Of a stretch of 64,000 nt of DNA, positions 49,112 to 59,922 are shown one piece after another. This DNA is from Strigops habroptila. Its lineage: Eukaryota; Chordata; Aves; Psittaciformes; Psittacidae. Numbering within the stretch: position 1 is the first letter of the stretch; every line of letters begins with the position of its first letter. Location of the stretch: the NCBI RefSeq assembly GCF_004027225.2, contig NC_044278.2, positions 97,642,743 to 97,706,742 on the forward strand. The letters are read 5' to 3'. A program made the translations under genes and the position numbers. A model generated the notes under the pieces. It was not told the origin of the DNA. It was given only the letters and a program-made list of their open reading frames with translations, and ran no database searches.

Positions 49112-49700
49112 ACATTTAGGTCATGACAGGAAATGCAGTGTTGTGTGTGATCAACTCTAGGTCCTTGGAATTAAAGCCCTCATGCTGGGTATGTATGGCA
49201 GTAGAGTTCCCGGTTTGGGACCAGTCTGCTGATGTGAGACTGTACTCTTTCTTTCCCCCAAAACCTCTTTGTACTTCACTGTTGAACTTCATGAGGTTCC
49301 TATAGGGCCATTTCTTCATCCTGATCTGGATGGCAGCACAAACCTCTGACTCATCAGCTCTCCTCCCAGTCTGGTGTTGCCTGTAACCTTGCTCTCTCCC
49401 AACGTCCAGATCATAAACAGAGATGTTAAAAGGGACTGGACACAGTATTGATTCCTGGGGTACAGCACTAGTCACTGGCCTCCAACTACACTTCATGCCA
49501 CTGATCACCACACTCTGGGCATGGCCATTAAGCCAGTTTTCAATCGACCTCACCGTTTGTGCATCCATTCCATACTTCATCAACTTCTCTATTAAAATCT
49601 TATGGAAGACAACGTAGAAAGCCATGCTGAAATCAGTCTACTGCTCTCTCCTTATCTATCAAGCCAGTCACTTCATTGTGGAAGGTTATCAGGACTTCAG
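49112..49700 (-). mobile_element. CR1 LINE fragment, reverse-transcriptase region only
   Basis: On the minus strand the fragment begins upstream of RT motif A (around 49700, in sequence equivalent to the 'VTG...DKGRAVD' segment) and runs through motif A, the SGVPQGS-like segment, the catalytic box and 'RNLMKFN' to about 49112. The C-terminal part of ORF2 and the 3' terminus are absent. This subfamily resembles the 'HKILIEKLMKYGLD' type, different from the fragment at 11908-12346. Confidence 0.85.
49116..49625 (-). pseudogene. CR1 reverse-transcriptase remnant
   Basis: A 169-codon minus-strand frame, the longest in the window. It contains FHKILIEKLMKYGMDAQTV, then RSIENWLNGHAQSVVISGMK, SWRPVTSAVPQESILCPV (family: SGVPQGSILGPV), NISVYDLDVG, and after a frame disturbance EVCAAIQIRMKKWPYRNLMKFNSE. 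Around the catalytic box the reading frame is shifted; in the neighbouring frame the FADDTKLGG equivalent reads VTGNTRLGG, so both catalytic aspartates are gone. It cannot encode an active enzyme. Confidence 0.85.
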
Positions 49701-50142
49701 GGACCCAAGTGGAAGTTTTCCTTGCTCACCATTTCTGCACACAAATGATATTGAAAGAATGAGCTGTAAATATTTTAAACACTAATTAAAAAATATGACC
49801 AGCATAAAATCTAGTTGGATGCGGATTCATAATTAATTATGGTGCTTTCTGCACCAGCTAGATATCCAGCAGGAAATTGATTGAACTAATATTTACAATT
49901 AAACTATTCATTGGAATTACTTGGAATTACTGTAGTGCTATCAATAGAAATACTAAAGTTGTATTGATTTAAATCACTTACTCTTAATAGCTTAAATTAC
50001 AAATCTGCAGCCTGACCTAAGAATTATGTCATCAATAGCATCCTATACCAGTATAAACTAATTTAAGTATGAATTTTTTTCTCAATTAGATCTGACAGAA
50101 GTATCACTCTGTGGAATACACTTTAACCTGTGCAGCTTTTGT

Positions 50143-50430
50143 CAGGGAGCAGTGAGTGTCAGTGGCTCCCTAAGGGATGGAGAGCAAGGAATTGGGGATG
50201 GCTCCCGCAGGGAGGCCCCAGCCCTCAGCATTGGGCACCTCCCCGGATGAATGGGCCAAGGGAGGGCCACGCTTGGGAAGCTGGAGACCAGCCCTGCTGT
50301 GGCATCACTAGGGCAGGGACTGATGGCCCTGTGGGGCTGACATGGGGTCCTGGGCATGGGGGAGGGAGCCCCAGGAGGACCAGGCAGGGGCAGGCAGAGC
50401 TGACACAGCCTCAGGGCCCTAAGAGGTTTT
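50143..50430. other. Isolated GC-rich block
   Basis: About 290 bases, dominated by 'ccccag', 'gggag', 'gcagg' and 'ggccc' words, stand out sharply from AT-rich DNA on both sides. Both strands have open frames of 103-109 codons, but these are low-complexity (Pro/Ala/Leu-rich or Gly/Arg-rich) and share no motif with a known family. It may be an unrecognised GC-rich repeat, the 5' part of a retroelement, or a small regulatory island. CpGs are few, so it is not a typical CpG island. Confidence 0.5.
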
Positions 50431-53400
50431 GTGTTATACACAACCCTAATCACAAATGAAATTCTATTTTGTGAAGGGATTGCTCATCGGGGTAAAGCAT
50501 AAAAGCTTATGCAGTAGGAACTGCACTTTAAAACTGGTCTTTCTACAGTGCATATCTTGTATAGGAAACAGGAGTCTGAAATTTGCCCTGGGGTCAGATT
50601 CCCAAACTAGTGTGGTGATGTCCCAGTCTTTTATCATACTGCATTCAGAGGATTCCCTTTTCATCAGCCCTAGGTAACTTACAAGTCCCTTAATTTCAGT
50701 CTTTCACACCCAAATGTATGTATTCAAACAAGCAATATGCTTTTTTTTGGGTTTTTTTTGTTTGATCTGTGCACTTTGTTCAATTGCATGATGAATTTGT
50801 AAACAGTTTTTGTTTGTTTTTAAGAAATGAGTATAGTGGGAAAATATAATATTTAATTTAGGCAAAAAGGGTGGGATTCACATTCCCTAAAGAGGAGATA
50901 CTTGTACCTGAACTAGTCATTCAGGCCCACTCTGCTGACAATGAAGAAGAATCATTCTTCACTCCTGTTCCTTATACTAAACCTTTGCCATCTTGGATGA
51001 TGTCCCATCACAGAGGACTTGATTTTTCCTTGCTTTCTCTAATTTTGTCTGGATTCCACTACACATGTGGGGCAGACTGATCTTTTTAATGCAGTTTCCA
51101 GAAGGGAAGGATTGCAGGGAGACCCCATGGCCTGCGTGAATGCATCATGTAACATAACAAAGGTGACAGAAGAAGTTTGTCATTGCTTATCTCATGGACT
51201 ATCACACAGCAGACACAAAAGATGAGGCCTTGGTCAAACAATGATGACACCCTGTGGCCGATGGATGCTGTCAGAGAACTCTCTCCACAGTTTTAAGAAA
51301 ACTCTTTTCCATGTTTAATGCTCTGCCAATAAAAGTCTGTGTGATCTCAGTGCTTTTAACAACTTCAGGAATTAATTTCTGTAAACAGCAATTTATTCTA
51401 TATTTCTAGATAGAAATGAAATTTCCCAGGCAGCTTTAACAAACAATACTGTATCAGAAAGTTTTGCCTGGTCCTTATATATGTACCCATTTTGTAATTC
51501 TTGCAATGTCTGCCTTGCTTAGAATTGTTATTTTACATACTGCCAAAATGTGAAATTTACGTTTTTAAGAGACAAACTAAGCAGCAGAGGTATACTGAGT
51601 TTGTAGCCATTTAAGGCATTTTCCTTCACAGAAAGCTACAGCAAGAAGCATTCTTTTAAACTCTCACCTGCCCTCTGCTGCTTGAAGAACTGTACTCAGA
51701 AAGTAGGCTTAATAAATCAATAAGGCTTGATTAATTAAATTCTTCTGTCTTGCTTTTTCTTAGGAATGTAGTGAATGCACTTTTATCCCCTTCTGGAGCC
51801 ATAGATCTGTATAAATAAATCCTAATATTTCCTGAGGTATAAAGTAAGTTCTTCCTCAGCTACTTTCCATCTTACAATAACATGCCATACTTTCCATATG
51901 CATCAATGCAGACATACCAGGTTTTGTCATTTGAAGCAGATAATTCTTGGGTGATTTTATCCCTCACCCCATTATGAGATTTTAAGAAAAAAAAAAAAAA
52001 AGCTTTCCATTTCATCAACTTTGTGCTTTTTTTGATGGAAAAAACAACATGATTAAACCCAAGACTGTTCCCAAATCTTACCTTAAAAGTGTATGAGCCA
52101 ACAGGAAGTGCTGACTGAGGAATTATAAACCAGGGAAGCACATGTTCTCTTGGGGGTGGGAGGAAGTTTTACAGTTTACAGTCCTTCCTCTGTGATGTGC
52201 AGAAGGGACCTGCATTGGGAACATTAGAGAAGGAACAGAGTTGGAAAAGAAGAAGCTCTAGTGTCTGCCTTCCCTATCTTCCCTTGTCTCACCATACGCA
52301 TGTGACTTATGCACAAGGTAAAGGCAAGTATTCTAAGTGCGGCAGATGGAAAGCAACCATAACTGAAAAGGCGGCTTGTGTATTAATTCACTTTCCTTTA
52401 AGTTGGATCAAGATGTTAAGTTAGCATTTCTTAGTGGCAGACAGTTTAATTGCTAGGGAGTTTCCTGCAACAAATCAGTCACTTTCAGTTTGAGCTAGTC
52501 AGCCACAAAGCTAAAAGTTCCTACTGTCATGGGCTGCTTTCCACAGTCCACTAATAACAGGAATGCTGCTACTCAACAAACTACACAGCTTTGCAGAGTG
52601 TTCTGTTTAACAATAATGTGAGTGTGCTGCTAAGTGGCAAGGTCAAACACAGGAAGAATCCAGCAATTTGTGCACCCCCGCAAAGCACACCCTGGATGAA
52701 ATGTATGGGCTGCACCCTTCAGCAGTACAAACCCTGCATTAGCTTCCAGAGTTTTGAAGGGAGGGCAGATTCACATAGTATTCGAGGCGGGATGGTGCCA
52801 ATCTACCAGATTCTGCTCCTCTTACTCAAGATCAGAGGAACTTTACCCAGCAATTAGTAGATGAGACGTTAATTAGCAAGAAAAAAGGCAGTGTATGGGG
52901 GCACAGTAGCAAGAATGTCAGTTCATGCACACAAGTTAAGAGATAGAAGTATCCTATTTCAAGACTCACAGACACTTGGATGATGAACACTCCCCCCCCT
53001 CGAATTTTTACCTCCTCCTTTTTCCTAAATCAGCTCATTTTACCCAGCACATCTCCCATTTACAATCAAAGACAGACATTCATGTGAGTCTCCTTCTCTC
53101 CTTGGAAGAGGGCAGTTCTGTGCATCTCCCAAGAGAAGGGCCTCAGTGCTTTTGAAAACCTTTTTTCTTAAGCTCCATTAACAAAAAATTCTGCTACTTA
53201 ATTGAGTAGACTTATTTACTGAACTAATTCCGCAACCAACATAATTTTTATAGTCCTTTTCTGCAGCTACGCTTATTTTAAAATGGCTGAAACAGTTTCT
53301 CATGCTCTGTTTATTGTCCTCATCACTCTGCATGAGAGCTGGCTGTACTATCAGCTGATGTTGTTAGCAAGGAAATAATAATGTATGGTGGATTTGTAGG

Positions 53401-53436
53401 ATAATGGGGTTAAAGTATACCTTCAGAGATACTCCA

Positions 53437-53510
53437 AAAAAAAAAAAAGAAAAGGAAAAAAAAAAAAAAACCCCAAAAAAACCCCAAAAAAACCAACCCA
53501 AAGAAAGAAG
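53437..53510. repeat. A-rich / AAAAACCCC low-complexity tract
   Basis: Runs of A interrupted by G and by CCCC, including 'ccccaaaaaaaccccaaaaaaaccaaccc'. Confidence 0.88.
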
Positions 53511-53577
53511 ATGACCAGACCAAAAAGTTAAAAACAAAGAAAAAAGAAAACTACAGAAGGAAAATAAGGCACAAAAG

Positions 53578-53654
53578 CAGTTTATGGCTTGCTCAAAGTT
53601 ACTCAAATTTACTCAAAGTAGTACTAGTTTGCCAGTTTATGGCTTGCTCAAAGT
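53578..53654. repeat. Direct repeat with 55-bp offset
   Basis: A 22-base segment beginning 'cagtttatggcttgctcaaa' occurs at 53578-53599 and again at 53633-53654. A shorter 'ttactcaaa' repeat lies between. This looks like a tandem duplication of about 55 bases. Confidence 0.85.
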
Positions 53655-54831
53655 AGCTTAAAACCAGATTCAAGAATCAGAGAATTCCTGAATCACCTGA
53701 GTGTTAATGCTCTGGCCAAGAGAGACAACCATTCCTTTGTCTCCCTGCCAACTATCTGAAGCACTCTTGTTCTATACCATATTAATCTATTCCACAAAAG
53801 AGCCTATGTTGGAGCTTTATAAGCAGTAAACAGATGTAGTTGAATATATATATTATTTTTTTCAGAAAAATAAAGTACACTTCATTATGGATGTGAACAT
53901 AATGTTCAGCAGTAAACATAAACCAGTGTTTAGAAGAATACATATTTCCCAAACCTCTGGTGTAAGGTGAGCAGTGGGTAATCAATGACCTAACACAACA
54001 AGCTTCTCAAGAAAGCAAGCAATAAACCATCCTGCAGTGGGATGGAAAGCTCACTTTGGGTTAAGTTGTTTGCCAGGTACTCAAAGGTAAGCTTTTCTAA
54101 CCCAAATTACTTTCCTACCTCACAAAGCTGCTTTTCAGCTCTGAATCTTTGAAATAACACAAACTTAGTTCTACTGAAGCAATGTGGAGAATATGAAAAA
54201 GCAGCAAGCATTACAGGACAAGGACAAAGCTAATTTAATGATTGAGTTGTCCAGACTGATATATTATGTTTCCAGAATACTGAAGCCTGTGTTCTGCGTG
54301 TCAGATTTTTATTTTGCTTTTTCTTTTACTGTGAAACTGTGTTTGGCATAGAGGAGACTTTTGCAGCTATATACATTAACATTCCAGCACCTCCTCACAC
54401 ATCAAACTAGCCCTGAGCTTGGGAGAGGAAAAAAATACAGACTGGGGATTAAGAAAGCAAAACAGGCAGAAGGGCTGTTCAGCAATTCAGAACAAGCCAG
54501 CAACATAGACCACTTTAACTGTACTACATTAAATAATAGAAATGAAGACTGTGGAAAGGTCTTAGGAAAAGAAGGAAAAAAATGGAATTCAGTGAGCTGA
54601 GATGGAACAAGGTTCAAGCTAACTATAGACAATCTGAACTGAATTGAAACAAAGGAAGAAGGAAATTATAAAAAGGTAGATGGGAAGAGAACTCAGGGGA
54701 AAAAAAACAAAGAAGAATGAAGTGTAAAAGTGGCAGCATTAACTAGAGTGAAAGAGGCACCTTAGTGAAGAAAGATTAATATCTTTAAATGTATGATGCA
54801 AGAAATTAATTGACTTGAAAGAGCTATTTAG

Positions 54832-54870
54832 AATCATAGACTAGAACCATAGAATAGTTTGGGTTATAAG
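54832..54870 (-). mobile_element. CR1 3'-tip fragment
   Basis: 'gaatcatagactagaaccatagaatagtttgggtt' is the reverse complement of the last bases of CR1; it loses the match after 'ataagat'. Very short insertions like this are common for CR1. Confidence 0.7.
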
Positions 54871-57800
54871 ATTTCAAATTAATTTATTGCCTGAATACCT
54901 CTGACAGGAGTTTAATTAAAGCAGAATCTCTGGGGAGAAGGCTGAGTAGTGAGGGAGGTGTTCAGCTTAGTTTCAAACAGCTTCTTAAGCTGCCTAAGTT
55001 TATGACCAGCAATATTGTGGATAACTAGGAAGCCAATAAAACCAATGATGTGCAGAGAACAGGAAGCATCATCTCCCACATTTGCCATGTTCATTAGGTG
55101 CATTAAGGACATGTTTGTTTTCTGTAAAAGCCTCCCTGACTTGAATCCATCTTACCTGTGCTAGTAGTCCACTTAGCCTAAATTTATTGACTAGGCTTCT
55201 CCTATATTCTGTAGAAATAGGTGCCTGCAGTCATTGGTTTCTCCACTTGTTCTAACTATACACCGGGAAAAGAGGGAGAAGAAGCAGGCTTAATTTTCAC
55301 AAATTAAAATGGACTTTGGGAAAAACTTTCTAAACATAAGTGTAGTAAAACGCTGCACTAGAAAACCTCCAGAGACTGCAGCAGTTTTTTTTACCAGTAC
55401 TTTAAAAGAAGAACATGTTTGCAGAAGCACTTTCTAGCACAGTTACACTTGCTCTTGCCTTATTCTTTAACTATTGCAGAACTAATAGTTAGATCAATTT
55501 TATTCAGCCTTTTTCAACTTTAGAACCCTAAAAATTTTCCAGAACAGTTGTAGATCTCTTTGGAAATTCCACCTATGTAGAATGCATATAATTCATGCAA
55601 GCCTGTTGACAACAGAAATAGTTGAAGAATTATTGCACTAAACAAATTACAATCCTTTGTGCTTACAGTCTTCTGCATTAAATCAAATAGAATGGTGCTG
55701 ACACTGGTTTTGGCAAACAAAAATGAGCCAGTCAGTGCATTTCAGTTGCAAATCTTCCCCATCCAGTTTAGAACAATATTTAATTTTTTAATACTAAAAG
55801 TTCACATGAATACATATTATTGACATTGTGACTACTTATTTGCCACCTCACAGTTTGTTGCTCTTTCTTTTTAAGGACAGAATTGATGTTTCAATTTGCC
55901 ATCATTGGATAATGGAAATAATCTTTTGTCTTCATTTAGCTTTTACACTGGAAAATGAATTGAAGTACAATGCAGAAGATGATAAAGTATGCAGTAATAT
56001 CCCTCACTCATACCAGGGAAGCATTATTAAAGCTAATACTTGAGCACTAATAAGCAAGAATTTATTTCACATTTAGCACTATCAAATACCAAATCTTCAG
56101 ACAAAAGCTGTCAACGGTTTACTTAAAATCATTTCCACTAACTAGACAACCCTGAGTTGTCTTTACAAACATTTTGATTTTGTGATGAACACTGGAAGCT
56201 GTTACAGCCTTTCCTTGTCATTCTGATTTGAGGTCATCAAGCAGTGCAAGCATATCACAGCAGCAATTTAATAAAGCTTTCTTTTCCAGGTGATCTCACC
56301 ATTCAAACTGAAAATAAAATTTGCATCTAAAGCACAATATGAACAACTTAATATGTACTTCACTTTGATAGCTGCCACTTTCAGTATAAAATGGTAAAGT
56401 TACAGGCTTTCTTCTCATTTTTATTTCAGAGAGCTAAAAATACCTGATAACTTTTTAACTCTTTTTAGAGTAAGGCCCAAGACACTTTATGCATTTGCTA
56501 TGTTTCCTTAGCTGTGAGGGCTTCCCAGGGCAAAATGCATTACTTTAATCATTTAGAGGTAAAATAGTCTACACTGATGACAACAGACATGATGTCTCCT
56601 ACAGCAATAGCAGTGATGGACAGATGACTGTCCTGAATGGTCAGAACCCAAAGAAGTAAAGAATGTTTTTTTAGAGATGCCTGGAGATGAGTTGCCTCTT
56701 CAGTTCATATGTGGAAGTGTTTGGAACTGGGACAATGGAATAACCATACAGCAGTGGTGACCAGTGAAAATTTGGAGAGAACTGAAACAACAAAATGAGA
56801 TACCAAGTCTCATCAGTCCCTACAATACCCAAGTGTTCTCTTTTTAAAGATCCTCTAGAGATTCCCCCTCACTTCTCCCAAACGTTTTCCATGGCTGGAA
56901 ATTTTTCTGACATTATTAAGTTCTTCTGGCATGTCAGTAGGACCGAAGAAATTTAAAAGTCACAAGCTAATTCACAAAAGCACATAGCTAAAATTGCTTT
57001 CCTCTGTCATTTGCAGATGCTTAGATATGGCATTTAAATTTTCAGTGATCCCTGACCGTGAAGGTTGAAAATCAATGGAAGATCTCCATCCTAAATTTCT
57101 ATGGCCACAAGATTACAAATAAGAATGAAATGGGTAAATGTTAGCTTTTAAATGACAGATTCATGGACCTGAGGCTACATGGCACTGACTGTCCTGCAAT
57201 CCCTCTCTGGAACAGGTCTGCCTTGGAGAGAGTTGGAGTTGGCCAAAACAGAGCCATGAAATAAGAATAATCAGTATCTGAGCTCACGCTGGCCACTCTT
57301 ATTTTCTGCTACAGGCACATTCATCTGGAACAGTATTTATTTAGTCAAGAAGTGGGAATTAAATGAATCTGACATAAATAATTGCACCATTTTGATTTCA
57401 TTGTCACCTATAAAGGATAATATCAACTACTGCACAGTTGGCAAGATGGACTGTGCCCTTGTTCATGCACGAATAATCTGCTCTGCATGGGTGGTGCTTA
57501 CTGACATTGAATATTTGTATGATCTTTCACCATTCATGCTGGGGGTAAAGATGCTTAACTGCTGTTATCCTTAGCCAGTATTATTTGTATCCTACTCAAG
57601 AGCCCATAGCAATAGAACAGAATGCTGTCACAAGTTAATGGGTCTCTATTGCTAAATGGAAATGTCAATGTAAAAATGAATTGAAAGATGTTAATTTTTC
57701 AAGCAACATGGATCCTCTGACAGCATTTCATTACAGTAATGCTATTTACATTTCCTCCCTTGCTCACGTGAGGAAAATACGGTTTAGAAAGCTACTGCAA

Positions 57801-59565
57801 TAAACATTAGCTGATTAGCTACATCTAACATTGTCTTTGTTTTCAATTTAAACATAAAAAAATGTAATTTACAAAATGACTGATATTAACATCACAATGA
57901 ATACAAACATGCATTTATATTTTATCTATCAGACTCCAAACTTCTCATGCAACTGTCACAGCATCACAGCTTGTACACAACAGTAGACGGCACTAACAGT
58001 TTGACTGTTCCCTCCAGCAGGAGGTCAAAGACTGTAACCCCTTTCACAGGTATTCTGAGAAAGCACAGGCGTAAAAAGTGGTCAAGTAGGAAGAGCTGTG
58101 GCTCTGCCATATCTCCACTTTCTAGGCAGATACCTAAGCTAAAGAAAGATGTGGTTAGTCTGCACTCATACATAAACAACTGCAAAGAAAGGTTCACCCA
58201 CCAGAGAGAAAAGGAGCAAACATGGACACATGTTGGTATTTGGAGCTCACTCTCTGCAGATTTGCCTTAGGCAGTCAGTGTTCTTCCCTCTCTACTCATG
58301 ACCTCTCTCTTGTTTTAGCTGCTGGCTGTGGATGTACAACAGAGACACCATTCCCAGAACATCGGCTGGAATCGTCCTCTGTCTGGTTCGGGGCACTGGG
58401 TTGTCAACCCAGATGTTCTGGGTTCCCTCCTTATCGTGTAAGAAGCCATAAAGACAGTACAGAAAAAAATACTCTCATACGGAATTCACAAGTTTAGCAA
58501 AAAAAACCCAAGACAAATTTGAGTTACGAATCTGGTCCCATATGCAAAACTGTCTATTTGTTAGGACTAGTCTCTTCTACAGCAACAGCAGTCCCCTTTA
58601 TTTCAGCAGCACTTTCCCTGTGATATGGTTCTATGTCATGCACATTAGAGCAGCATGCCACATTACCTAGATTTAATTTTAATGCTTTCTGAAGAATTAC
58701 CAATTAAAGAATTGGTAACTTACTAGCAGAAAACATCCAAAGGTGTCTCAATAAATTGCGCAGAAGGGAACCTCACTTCTCTGGAAGCCACTAACCTGAA
58801 CAGGTCCGACAGTCCAATGCTGACTGCTGCTACTGAAATTGTAACAGCTCTAAGACTATGTGCTTAACATAACCATGTGCCAGTGTCAGTAACCTGAACA
58901 GTCAGGTAAAAGCAATGAATCTGGGGCAAGAAATCAGCACACTTTTGTGAGAGCTTTGAAATAGCTCTTCTGCCTAGCTCTACGGAATCAAAATGTCAAG
59001 AAATAGAAAACTAAATTAGCAGCAAACACATTTGAGTGGCTACAAGAACTGTTGAAGCCACTCTTGCACAGCAACCTGCAGATGGTAATTTGCTTCATTT
59101 GAGCAGTTTGTACTGTATGTTTGCAGAATTCTCACTCTTCATTCCCCAAGACAGGGAACAACCTCACTGCTTTTTTAATTGGCTTGTAGTAATTGGCTAA
59201 TAGTTAATTTTGAAACAGGCTTTAAAAATTATTTTGTGCCAGGACACAAAATCAAGTCTACATTATCAAAAGATAGGACAATCACTTAATGATGACGCTT
59301 TTAATCTCGTTTTGGTAAGCAAGCAGGAAATGGGTACTGCACTTCTGTTTACCATAGTGCAAAGCTTGCTTTTGCAGACAGAGGCAAACTATTGGGGAAA
59401 ACTATGAACAACTCTGTATGCAATTAATTTGAATAAAAAACAACGAACATTTGCTCCTTGTCAACTCCTGTAATTAGGCCTCAAGTCATATGTAATATCC
59501 AGGAAACAAATCTAAACCTTTTAAAGCAGCCCTCACGAAGAACAGATAAAATGGCTGAAACCTAG
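54871..59565. other. Unique AT-rich sequence, no gene recognised
   Basis: No coding region, RNA gene or transposon supported. A 107-codon frame at 57947-58270 (+) has a basic middle part but no domain I know. A 17-base perfect hairpin at 58396-58412 is discussed among the rejected items. Confidence 0.55.
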
Positions 59566-59922
59566 AGAAGAGAAAGCTCAGGGAACACCTTAGAGCAGCC
59601 TTCCAGTACCTAAAGGAAGCCTACAAGAAAACTGGAAAGGGACCTTACAAGGACACGTAGGGATAGGACAAGGGGTAATGGCTTTAATCTGAAAGGTAGA
59701 TTTAGATTAGACATTAAGAAGAAATTCTTCATTATGAGGTGAGGCAGAGGAACAGGCTGCCCAAGGAGCTGTGGATGCCCCAGCCCTGGAAGTGTTCAAG
59801 GCAGGCTGGACCCGTCTTTGAGCAACATAGTCTATTGGAAGGTGTCCCTGCCCATGGCAGAGGGGCTGGAACTAGATGATCTTTAAGGTCCCTTGCAACC
59901 TAAACCATTCTGTGATTCTATA
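59566..59922 (+). mobile_element. CR1 LINE, 3' fragment
   Basis: Begins in the ORF2 C-terminal region ('gagaagagaaagctcagggaacacctt'), continues 'cagtacctaaaggaagcctacaagaaa', 'ggtagatttagattagacattaagaagaaattctt', 'ccctggaagtgttcaaggcaggctgga' and ends 'gatgatctttaaggtcccttgcaacctaaaccattctgtgattcta'. The layout matches the C-terminus and 3' UTR of other CR1 copies in this window, with small deletions and frameshifts. Confidence 0.93.

Larger units (their letters stand above)
49701..54831. other. Unique sequence, no gene recognised
   Basis: Contains an 11-bp tandem duplication ('ttggaattactt', about 49912-49934), a GC-rich block at 50143-50430, an A-rich run at 51987-52002, an A/C-rich low-complexity tract at 53437-53510 and a 55-bp spaced duplication at 53578-53654. 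No exon is supported. Confidence 0.5.

Noticed and set aside
50130-50459. Overlapping 109- and 103-codon frames on opposite strands in the GC-rich block
   Set aside because: GC-rich DNA has few stop codons, so open frames on both strands are expected. Composition is low-complexity.
52991-52999. Short C run
   Set aside because: An ordinary short homopolymer with no associated feature.
57947-58270. 107-codon frame with a basic central segment
   Set aside because: No domain recognised and no supporting signals; basic residues follow from A/G-rich sequence.
58396-58412. Perfect anticodon-arm-like hairpin with loop TTGTCAA (would be an Asp anticodon)
   Set aside because: The following 'ctgggttccc' cannot close a T arm, there is no acceptor stem, and A and B box promoter sequences are not met. 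Not a tRNA gene.
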